From Priapulus caudatus (lineage: Eukaryota > Priapulida > Priapulimorpha > Priapulimorphida > Priapulidae): 59,271 bases of DNA. Shown one piece after another: positions 1-10,087 of this stretch. The stretch lies in the NCBI RefSeq assembly GCF_000485595.1, contig NW_014577105.1, positions 244,482 to 303,752 of the forward strand, given 5' to 3'. Below the pieces are notes generated by a model. The model was not told the DNA's origin. It worked only from the letters and a program-made list of their open reading frames with translations, and did no database searches. A program made the position numbers and the translations under genes. Numbering within the stretch: the first letter of the stretch is position 1; every line of letters begins with the position of its first letter.

Positions 1-106
1 TCCACACTACACTAATCCACCACACCTACGTAACACTACACCCTACGTCCTAACTACACTCGCCTATACATTACACACTATCAATACACCTACGCCTATA
101 CATCAC

Positions 107-603
107 TACACTACCTCTACTCCTCTCTCTCTCCCCTCCTCGTCTCTCTACTCCTTTTCCCTCTTTCTACTCTCCTCTCTCGTCCCTCTCTCCTCTTCCT
201 GCTCTCCTCTCTCTTCTCCTCCTTCTCTCTTCTCTCCTCTCTCCTCTCTCCTCTCTCCTCTCTCCTCTCTCCTCTCTCCTCTCTCCTCTCTCCTCTCTCC
301 TCTCTCCTCTTCCTCTCTCCCTCTCTCCTCTCTCCTCTCCCCTCTCTCCCTCTCTCCACTCCTCCTCCTCTCTCTCCTCTCTCTCTCTCCTCTCTCCTCT
401 CTCCTCTCCTCTCCTTTCTCCTCTATCTCCCTTCTCCTCTCTCTCCTCTCTCCTCTCTTCTCTCTCTTCTCTCATCTCTCCTCTCTCTCTTCATCTTCGC
501 TCTCTCTTATTCTCCGCTTCTTCTCTCTCTCTCCTCTCTCGTCCACTCTCGTCTCCTCCCCTCCCTTACTCTCCTCTCCTCTCCTCTCTCCTCTCTCTCT
601 CTC
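107..603. repeat. CT-rich microsatellite/minisatellite array
   Basis: Almost pure pyrimidine sequence built from TCTCC, CTCT and CTCTCTC units. It ends against a (TA)n run at 604-632, which is followed by a short GA run. Long open frames on the minus strand (Arg/Glu-rich) are only translations of the repeat. Confidence 0.95.
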
Positions 604-604
604 T

Positions 605-632
<28 letters not shown>
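604..632. repeat. (TA)n microsatellite
   Basis: Uninterrupted TA dinucleotide run at the boundary between the CT-rich tract and a short GAGAGA tract. This boundary could extrude as a hairpin. Confidence 0.9.
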
Positions 633-644
<12 letters not shown>

Positions 645-1483
645 AAATATCCTACGACCATGCCCTATCCAATTAACACGGTCAACACTGCCTTGTTAAC
701 AATGGATCTATCGCCCTGTGCTGAAGTGTTCACATATTCTTCCATGTTTCACATCAAATTTTCACCTACTTACACACAAGAACATCACGATAAAAAGTAT
801 TTATACCACAATTCAACACTATTCAGCAGCCAGCCACACTAGTTGTTTGCATTGCAGTAATAAACACATTGTGCCACCAATTTGCCTATCTACCAATATT
901 CGTATCACTTAATACCCCACCCACCCCTAGAAGCCCTTGTTGGACATCAATTAAGGCATTATTCTGTAATCCACTTAAACAAACATGCCCTTAAAAATTT
1001 CATGTTAGACCTACTCACACTATGTGTGGCATTAGCAGCACAACCTCTGTTCTGTAACTTATCATCGCTGGCGTAGAACGTGAATGCTTGCATAACATCA
1101 GACCCAGCCCGCAGAAACTCTCTGTGCAACTGTCTCACTGAAAATGCAGATGACAATTTTAGTCTGTTAAAAACTTTAGAATAAGAAACAGTTCTATTGT
1201 GAAATAAGGTCAACTACGTAGTCATAGATAATTCGGAGGAGGGGAACATAGGTCATATAACATGCAATCGCCAATAGCCAAGGGTGAACTCTCTAGAGTA
1301 AACAGCTGAGAACACAAGCCATGTCTAGCTTTGCTACGCCCACCCCCAACACACAAGCAGATAAGTTAAAAAGTATGAACTAATTATACCTCTGCATAAT
1401 AAGCATGATCGTATAGTATTTTAACACGTACTTGTGTATCAATTATTTTTCCCCGACAGATGGCGTTAGTACGTCATATTGCT
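633..1483. other. No recognisable gene
   Basis: AT-rich unique sequence. Only short open frames (up to 84 codons) without recognisable domains or paired splice sites. I see no gene or repeat here. Confidence 0.6.
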
Positions 1484-1731
1484 GCTGAGAGGGTCTATGT
1501 CCCCCAGGGCCCAGGGTACTGCCGGAACGTACCCTGGTACTATCTAATGTGCCGGACCGTACCTCGCCTACTCCACTAACGAGTCCCCGAACGAGTCTAG
1601 GGAGTCGCATACGCTTACTCCCTAACCCTAACTCTAACCATATCAGATAGTTACCAGGGTACGTTCAGGTATACCGGACCGTACCCAGGGTACGTTCCGG
1701 CAGTACCCTAGGGGACATAGACCCTATGAGC
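1484..1731. mobile_element. Palindromic MITE with internal telomere-like repeats, copy M1
   Basis: Inverted ends begin GCTGAGAGGGTCTATGTCCC and end with the complementary ACATAGACCCTATGAG. Inside the ends lies a second inverted block, GTACTGCCGGAACGTACCC. The centre holds CCCTAACCCTAACTCTAACC. The same structure recurs at 9318-9635 and 22737-23080, so this is a dispersed non-autonomous element. No coding capacity. Confidence 0.8.
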
Positions 1732-1973
1732 CATACTGCTGCATACCTGCTTCGGGGTGTTCGATGGCCGCTTCAGGGGTCCAGGGTCCTGCCTTGACAT
1801 AACCACGCTTCTCGAGAGCAAAGACAAAGCCCCCATCACCAATCACTGGCCCAGCATCTAATCTCTCTAGAATTCCCTTTTTGGCACCCTATAAATGTCA
1901 CAACAGATATAAAAAAAGAGTGAATTTTGAGGATTATAAAAAGCACATATCCATGCAGACAAATCCATAACAA

Positions 1974-2026
1974 TCAGAAGTAGATAATAGGGAATTTGAA
2001 TAGGATTCCCTATTATCTACTTCTGA
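1974..2026. mobile_element. Mini-palindrome element MP1 (53 bp)
   Basis: Ends are TCAGAAGTAGATAATAGGGA and its complement. It is flanked by an exact 6-bp direct repeat TAACAA (1968-1973 and 2027-2032), the mark of an insertion. It lies just outside transposon element A. It belongs to the eight-copy family described in the findings. Confidence 0.85.
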
Positions 2027-2119
2027 TAACAATATAACTTTACCAGAAGCTGAACATGTACATAATGGTTTATCACTTTATGCCCGGTTGCATGGCCTAT
2101 AGTCTGGCGGCAGACCAGA

Positions 2120-5100
2120 TAACCTTGCACTAAGGTCTTTACAAAATGTTTTTGCATTTTTCACATCTCCAAAGTATACTGATCTTAAATCAGTCGGGTG
2201 CCACTTTGTCACCCTTGAGCATTTTGATAAATCCAAGATGGCGGCCAAGATGACTGCCAATAACGTATAATAGCCATATCAATTGGCTTATATTTCATTT
2301 AGGACAATAATATTAGTGTCTAATACTAAGTTTGTGACGTCAGGGAAGCCGTTAGTGACATCTATAAACTTATACGAGCATTTGTTTATATAGATATTCA
2401 AAATGGCCGCCAAAATGGCTGCTGAAAATGCATTATTGGTCATATATTGGCTTCTATCTTTCTTAGGACAATAATTTTGGTGTCTAATACTAGGTGTGTG
2501 ACGTCAGAGAAGCCGTTAGTGACATCTATTATAATTTATAGGACCTATTTTTATTTCAAAATGGCCACCGAGTTGGTTGCCAAAATGCTATATTAGCTAT
2601 ATACATATGGGATCAGAATTGTGCTCATGACGTCAAAAACAATCGTTTAGACAGTTCATTTGCATAGAAGAAGAAATACATAGCGAATTGTATGTCTTGA
2701 TCACAAAAGGCGTTTTTAAGTAACTCATTTATTACAGAATATAGTGAACAATTTCACTCTACACATTGGCCCACTCTGGTACTATACTGTCCCGAGTTCA
2801 GTGTCACCGACACTGTACGTAATTATGTAATTTTGCATTTTACGTCAAGAATTCTGATACCCTCAGCACTAGTCATCATCTGAGTCCACATCCTCATCAG
2901 TATCAATACTAACTGGTTGCGTGCTTTAATTTTGGCAGTGAGATTCTCCTTGACATTTGCAAAAGACAGTGCATGCTAGTCGAGCTCTAGCACATCCACA
3001 CCTTGCAGTAGAACAAGGCTGGCCAGTAGCGCACGAACAACAGACCATCTTTAGAACCTCGTCAGGTGCAGGTAGTACTCCAGAAGGCAGCATGACTGGT
3101 ACGAGTAGATGTGATGCCTCATCACGTGACCAGCCAAATGTTGTTGGATCTAGGTCAGGCGGGTCACGCTCTGTTGTTGATTTCCAGATGCAGGTTTGCA
3201 AGTGAGCTCTCTTTACGTTTTCAGCAAAGGATTCAGTGCTTGGAGGCAGTGTCCTCAGTTCCGGTGTTGACGTCACTTTATGTTTGGCCATCTTCCTTGT
3301 CCAGACATCGAAGCGAACCTGTGACATCGTCGTTCTCTTCTGGATGCCATAACATGCAGCAATAAATGCAGTTGCCTCATCTAGTATCTCCTCTTCAGTT
3401 GCACTACGATTGCCTATACTGGAAAGTGACAACTGTGTGACCTGCCTGAAGAACCTTTATAACGCTAGTTTTGCAAATTCCACACAGGTGGGCAACCGTA
3501 TCGCTTCCAGTCAAACCATGTCCTGCTAACAGGTAAGGCGCAATGTTTGCATGCTTCTTAGTAGTTTCGCCAACGTCTACAACCGCTCTCTTAGGGCTTG
3601 TGTCTTCCATGGTCCGTTGACATGTCAATGCTAGGAGGTCATAGAAATGTATTAGGAGTATGAATACATCAGTGTCGTCGCATATTACCTTTATGTTGTT
3701 CGTCCCACTGCCGGCCATTATAACGACCTGTTGGACCATAATTACATCTGCTTCTTCGTGTGTAGTAGCTAGATCTTCTCTCTCTGTTACCACTCCGCCA
3801 GAGATCATTGTTGGAACTGGATCACGTCCGGTCACGACCAGTATGTAGCTTGTAGTGGCGCGGTTGACTGCCTTGTTAATTAAACCTTTGCAGATGAGGT
3901 CAATCAGCTGGATTTTGTTTTCTTTAACACTAAGGGTGACATGCTGGGGTGGCAGCGGGGTGCCAGAAGTCAGAATGTAACGTCGACTGGCTTGCTTCCC
4001 TGCACGGACTGATCTTGTCCCATTCTTAATACTGTATTCATAGTATCTGTCGAAGACAACGTATACATCGCTGTGCTGTAACCTCCACAATACATACTTG
4101 GAAAAGTTGTCTACAAAATCTGATACTGTGCCATTCGTAGGCCAGTTGACAATCCATAGGATGGCACATGCGTCAAGGATGGTAATCTCTGGTGGGTGAA
4201 CCAATCTCGTGGATACGTCTACTCGTATCTTGTTCTTCAGTACACTTTGTTTTAGCAATTCTCATCTCTCCACTGTCTTCGAACATGGATGTTGGAACTG
4301 GTGCAAGTTCATGATACAAGACGTTCTTCAAATTTATGTCCCGAGAATGTCGCAATCCCATTACTCGAGAGTAGATGAGGTTTGTATCAAACAACACCGA
4401 TGATCCCAGCTTAATGTTCTTTTTGATTACAGCCATCGTTATCACATACTTAGACAAAGACGCATTGAAACTTTCAGGCCACCTGGATTCAAAGTCATTC
4501 ATCTGGTGCGTGCCTATAGCAACGGCCTTAACATTTACAGAGTCTATGCCAACTATGCCAGAGACGATGTTTGTTATACTCGTAGAATGAATTTGCGGAT
4601 CCAAAGGGTTAATGCAGGACATTAGTTTCTCGTAGAGTTTCTCTCTGTCCTCGGCATCTGACTGCACACGAGCGTTTATCTCCTCCTTGTGACTGGTAGT
4701 GGCGTGTTCTGATGATGAACCTTCTTCCATGTCTGCAACATCTTGGACAAGTCGGCTACATATATGGACACTCAATGCCCATCTCTTCAGCGCTGATGGC
4801 TTGAGTGTTATGCCAACTATCCCACCAGAACCGTGACCGTAGCGCATGAAGGTCGTCTCTATGTACATATCCGACCATATCCCATTCCATATGCCGGGGT
4901 TGTAACGCATCACATGTTCACCTTTCATGAACTTTCTTAGAATTTCATCTGGCAACTGCTCGATAGACCTAAGATAACACAGGGCGTATCGTGCATAATT
5001 GAAGTGGGCAGCAGCGAAATAATACGGCAACATATGCTCTACGGTCCAGAGATGCAACGGCCAGTTTGCCTTCCTTTCAGCTCGGACAAACAACATCATA

Positions 5101-7970
5101 ATAAGCACTGGCTTGATAAGGCATTCCACCCATAGCTGTGTTGTTCTGTTGCTGGCTGCTCTAGTCTCGAGTAACTGTATCAAGTCTTCATGACAGTCGA
5201 CAGTCTCTAGTACATCATGCACAATTTCTTCAACTACCATCCGCAGTGCTCTTGTGTTCTGTGGAAAGTTTTTGTTCGATAGCATACGGGGTACACCTCC
5301 AAAGGCTGCCATCAGTACGTCTTCAAGGCCACTATTGGCAATCATAGTGCCAACACATCCAACAAAGCTCATCAACATGTGCATCCCGCCCAGTCGGGGA
5401 ATGAAGTTACAGAATAATTCTGGATTCACCCATGTAACATTGACAGCAACTCTGTATAGCTGTTGATCATTTGTGAACACTGTGATGGACTGTCCAGCCT
5501 CTGTGGTGAGGCGTTGAGCCTCCACCATGGCCGTCATCATGGTATTCGGATCTGAAGGTTTTATATTGATGAGTGGCGTATATACAGTCGTTGTTGCCGG
5601 CTTAATAGAGTGGCCTTGATCACGAAAACAGTTTACATTGAATCCATTGTATTCTGGTGTTTTGGGCTTGGCTGTCACACACTTTGGGAAATCAAAGTTA
5701 ATGACTTGTGCTCGTCTGACAGCTATGTTCTGATGTGCTAAAATTTCCAGGGACAGGACACAGTGTCTTCCCTTTCCTTCGGGCATTCCCGGCTTTTTGG
5801 GACCCTCATACGTCATAATCTCTGGCATGATCGGGTCTTTCATCTCCTTTTTTCTCAGGCGTTTTATTGCTACGTCATTCTTGACAGAGGTATCATTGGA
5901 TGTCCGATGTTCTTGATTTTGTGTCATGAGCAAAGCCAGGGCATGGGTTTAGCGAAGACCATTTTGGGAAGAGATGTTAGCATCGAAGTTGTCGGCAAGT
6001 GCTTGAACAAGGCCTATATTGGCATCTGATATTCCAGTGAGCTCGGACTTTTGAGCAGCAGCTGCTGCAGCAGATGCCTTAAACCTCAACACCTCGTCAT
6101 ATGAACATGTGATTCCATAGTCATAGAGCTGGTCTATTAGGTGTTTCTCCCTCACTACCACACCTAGTGCTACTTGGAGAGCGGTAGGACGACTGCATAC
6201 TTTGCTGCTTACCATATTCCCAATTAAAAGGGCTGGCATAGATGAATCTAGCTTATCCGATATACATGAGAGCAGGCTCATTCGTGTTCGGCTCACCTCG
6301 TCGAATATGTTCTCTCTGCTAATTCTAGTTTTGTAAACCCACTTATTTGGAGTGAGCTTCCTTACCTCCAAAGCGATCTGTTGAGCAACCTTTTCTACTG
6401 ATGCATCATCTTCATTATCATCATGTATTTTCAGAACACCTGCTGCCTTGCTACGGAATACCAAAATATTAGCAACACCGGATGCTGATAATATGAGAAG
6501 ATCAGCACCAAATACATCTGACAGTTTGTGAATTAGAGTTCTTCTGGATAAAACATTGCCACCTTGCGACAAGTAACAGTTGTAAGCTTCGACGGAGTTC
6601 CAAATACGCGACAAATCAGATTTCATTACCCCTACTAGATAATGTAAGGCCTCATCTTTGTTGATACCTTGGTCTACTTTCGTTGTTGCTGACGTAATGG
6701 ATCGAGGTGCCATGAATTGATTTTTGCAATCCAGGTGATATCGTCCATCAGCTGCATGAAGATCACTAACGCAACCATGCACCCGAATTTCAACCTGGTG
6801 TGCCCAATCATCTTTGCGAATATCGCAAGCATCTAATATTGCCTGTTTCAATGTTTTCTTATATTTACCACGCTCAGCAGTCCTGCATATCACAACTCTG
6901 CGCCAACGGCTAGGATTTTTGGGATCCGGATGTTCAGAACACAATTCGCTACAGAATATACATTGCTGCTAAAAATCGAATGAAGTTGAATCGGAGCGAC
7001 GACAGCGCTTTGCCGGAGATGGTGCACTTGAGGACCTCAGTGCACTAAGACCACACTTTTTCCGATACCGATCTATGTGTAGGGAAGATGTGTAAGTAGA
7101 CACACAGTTCTTGTGGCAGTCTATAGATAGGCTGGGGTCAACACCAAACCTCTGTTCTAGACCAAGATGGATATCATCACCTCGACATTTGCTGATCTCA
7201 ATCTGAATTCAATAATCTTCTGAATTCTTTCCAGACCAGCAGTTATGAGATTTTCCTGTGAGTTACACTTGAAAAAAACATTCAGCCATGGTCTGAAACA
7301 AGTCTGATACCATGTGCATAAACATTTGGAACGCACAGCAGTACCATAATTTCTGTACATTGTTATAAAAAGACAATGTACATTGTGTCAAAAAGCCAAA
7401 ATGACAAAAAAGTGACACCAAAATTATTGTCTGTACTTACTGTACTGTACAGATTCTTACCACCACCTAACGGGCATGGTCTAGTATGACCAATAATGCA
7501 TTTTCAGCGGCCATTTTGGCGGCCATTTTGAATTTCTATATAAACAAATGCTCCTATAAGTTTATAGATGTTACTAACGGCTTTACTGACATCACAAACC
7601 TAGTATTAGACACCAAAATTATTGTCCTAAGAAAGATAGAAGCCAATATATGACCAATAATGCATTTTCAGCAGCCATTTTGAATTTCTATATAAACAAA
7701 GGCTCCTATAAATTTATAGATGTCACTATAACGGCTTTCCTGACGTCACAAACCTAGATTAGACACCAATATTATTGTCCTAAATGAAATATAAGCCAAG
7801 ATATGGCTATTATACGTTATTGGCAGTCATCTTGGCCGCCATCTTGGATTTATCAAAATGCTCAAGGGTGACAAAATGGCACCCGACTGATTTGAGATCA
7901 GTATACCTTGGAGATGTAAAAAATGCAAATAACATTTTGTAAAGACCTCATGCAGTGCAAGCAAGGTTCA
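2120..7970 (-). mobile_element. Long-TIR DNA transposon, element A (degenerate)
   Basis: About 5.85 kb bounded by inverted repeats of roughly 480-500 bp (left about 2120-2600, right about 7490-7970). The outermost matching segment reads AGGTCTTTACAAAATGTT near 2130 and appears complemented near 7945. Each TIR contains two tandem sub-blocks of about 200 bp with ATGGCCGCC / GGCGGCCATTTTG motifs, probably binding sites for an element-encoded protein. The interior carries one long broken reading frame on the minus strand (about 2926-7360). No DDE transposase motif was seen. Exact termini and the target duplication are not resolved. Element B at 47953-51231 is a relative. Confidence 0.82.
2926..7360 (-). 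pseudogene. Element A protein: C-x-x-C N-terminus, helical core, XPG/FEN/PIN-like nuclease motifs, C-terminal CXC domain; frameshifted
   Basis: Originally about 1,430 codons, now in segments: 7360 to about 7200; about 7200-6945; 6944-5949; 5933-4173; 4258-3404; 3432-2926. The 6944-5949 and 5933-4173 segments share a frame and are split by one TAA at 5949-5951. A TAG at 6969-6971 interrupts the N-terminal part just before a CIFCSELC motif. Frame changes occur near 7200, 4200 and 3425. In the 4258-3404 segment (284 aa), acidic motifs fall in the order of XPG/FEN/PIN nucleases: LDA (Asp29), VVFD (Asp70), HEEAD (Glu168, Glu169, Asp171) and DDTDV (Asp194, Asp195, Asp197), then a LTGSDT motif. The last segment ends in a cysteine cluster with CSC, CGC and CKC pairs, like tesmin/CXC DNA-binding domains. 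The nuclease assignment is inferred from motif order only. The copy cannot make the full protein. Confidence 0.78.
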
Positions 7971-7984
7971 CGTCCAAATCGACA

Positions 7985-8830
7985 TTTGGCAACTAGACTA
8001 CTACTCCCATTTCGCCTACGGCGGAATTCCCATTTCGTCTCTAGCGAAACTCCCAGTTGGTTTACACTTTACACCAGGGTAAAAAATACACGGCCCGAGC
8101 GTAGATACAATAATGTAACCCAACAAGAGTAGGTCTACTCTTACCTGCTCTTGTAAGTTTGTAACCTACTCTTGTTGGGTTACATTATTGTATCTAGGCC
8201 CGAACGATGCACGATTCGCTCTTCAAACCTTCGAAATCGCTCCCGCAAAACAAATTACCAGCGAAAAACATGAAAATTTGAAAAAATCGCTCTCGTAGTC
8301 GCAGCTGGGGGATCTCGGGGATGTGCGAGCTGAAAAATGCGAGCTACGAACTGACAAAAACTACAATGCGTCCAAGCAAACAATGCGAATGAAACAATCA
8401 GTGCACACAGCAACAACTCGTGTAATAAACTCAGTTGCGCGATCCGGTCTACTCTACATATCGCCCTCATATATACTCAACACTCATATCGCCTACTCCA
8501 AAGTCGTCCACCAGTATAAAATCCACCCCATTCCCATTTTGTCTACCATCAGTTTGTCCACTAAATAATCATTTATAAAATGTAATATATGGTTTTGATT
8601 TAACATTCATAGACTAGACGGAGTGGCATCCCCACTATAATTGCTCCTGGTATTTGCTGTAATATCAATATACGACGAAATGGCACTACAGTGTGTATTA
8701 CCCATTCTGAGAGTAGATGAAATGGGAATACTCCCATTTCATCTACTCTCAGAAAGGCGAAATGGGAATAGGGTATTTCCCATTGAGAGTAGACGAAATG
8801 GGATCGAGTAGGCGAAATGGGAGTAGGCCA
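7985..8830. repeat. Cluster of palindromes and CCCATTTCG(T/C)CTAC repeats
   Basis: Dispersed CCCATTTCGCCTAC-like words occur in both orientations. A hairpin has perfect 33-bp arms at 8102-8134 and 8164-8196. Another near-perfect palindrome lies at 8707-8752 (arms begin CTGAGAGTAGATGAAATGGG). No coding capacity. This looks like a nest of short inverted-repeat elements next to transposon element A. Confidence 0.7.
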
Positions 8831-9204
8831 ACTAGGATATGTTACCGTACATATATGACCGCTAGGAATATGGTTAAATAACCAACAAACAACAAACAAT
8901 AACCAATACACAATAGGATGGTTACTTCTCGCCAGATCGTTATACCCGTTGTCCTGAGCCACAGGCTATCTGCCACAGCCTAGCTGACCCAACTTTATGT
9001 TATTTTGTACTCCCGACAATATAAAGCCTATATAATATGTATAGCTTGTTATAATTATGTATACTGCTTGACATAACATATAACTTATAATTAACACATG
9101 TTATATATGTCATATGTAACCTAATATATAACTCTTTCCCAGTAATCTAAATAAATCATATAGTTACTGTTGCTGAAGGGGTCGTTGTCGTACATGTAGT
9201 AGGC

Positions 9205-9317
9205 CCTACCCGAGGTGTCGCCGAGTATGTCGCCTACGCCTACTCCCTAGCCCTAACCCTAACCCTAACCCTAACATCCTAACCCTAACCCTAACCCTAA
9301 CCATATCAAATAGTTAC
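9205..9317. repeat. Interstitial telomere-like tract with partial MITE M copy
   Basis: About ten CCCTAA units with a few variants (9236-9302), preceded by GTCGCCTACGCCTACTCCCT and followed by CCATATCAAATAGTTAC. Both flanks match the inside of MITE M1, so this is probably a broken half copy placed against M2. The unit is the animal telomere repeat, but the tract is short and internal. Confidence 0.75.
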
Positions 9318-9635
9318 GCTCATAGGGTCTATGTCCCCCAGGTTACTGCCGGAACGTACCCTTGGTACGGTCCGGTATAGCGGAACGTACCCTGGTAACT
9401 AACTGATATGGTTAGGGTTAGAGTTAGGGTTACGGTTACGGTTAGGGTTAGGGAGTATAGGCGCGTAGGCGAGTCCCTAGACTCGTTAGTGGAGTAGGCG
9501 AGGTACGGTCCGGCATATTAGATAGTACCAGGGTACGTTCCGGCAGTACCCCGGGGGACATAGACCCTCTCAGCCTTATTAGATAGTACCAGGGTACGTT
9601 CCGGCAGTACCCTGGGGGACATAGACCCTCTCAGC
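9318..9635. mobile_element. Palindromic MITE with telomere-like repeats, copy M2
   Basis: Starts GCTCATAGGGTCTATGTCCC and ends GACATAGACCCTCTCAGC. Centre contains GGTTAGGG variants (9411-9453). The right end is duplicated in tandem: 9515-9574 and 9575-9635 are near-identical, suggesting a nested or replication-slippage copy. Confidence 0.8.
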
Positions 9636-9901
9636 AATAGTTACATCGGGTACATATTCTATACGCCTTTATACGACAACGACCATTCGGGCCTTCGTGC
9701 GTTACTGTTTCTGAAGGGGTCGTTGTCGTATCAGGTAGTACATATATGTATCCGAGGTACATATATGTATACACAAAGTGTACCAGACCTGTACTACAGA
9801 AGTGTACCCTAACCCTAACCCTAACCCTAAACATACCTCATATAAAAATATAAACATAATAGTATTAATACTAAACAACCTAAAACTACCTCGGGTACAT
9901 A

Positions 9902-10055
9902 AGCCTCGTCTACACGACGAAATTTAACTCGAGTTAAGCGTTAACTCGAGTTAGCGATTATGTAGCGTCTACACGACAACACCCGATAGCGATTACTACC
10001 GATTTATTATGCATGCGTGCGTGTGTGCGTGCGTGTGTGCGTGTGCACGTATACG

Positions 10056-10087
<32 letters not shown>

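Noticed and set aside
117-475. Arg/Glu-rich open frames on the minus strand
   Set aside because: Translations of the CT/GA microsatellite.
1974-2026. Mini-palindromes read as pre-microRNA hairpins
   Set aside because: Arms are too short for typical precursors, and exact target duplications favour insertion. Transcription is not excluded.
9236-9302. Telomere repeats as a chromosome end
   Set aside because: Short, interrupted, internal and part of a dispersed MITE family.
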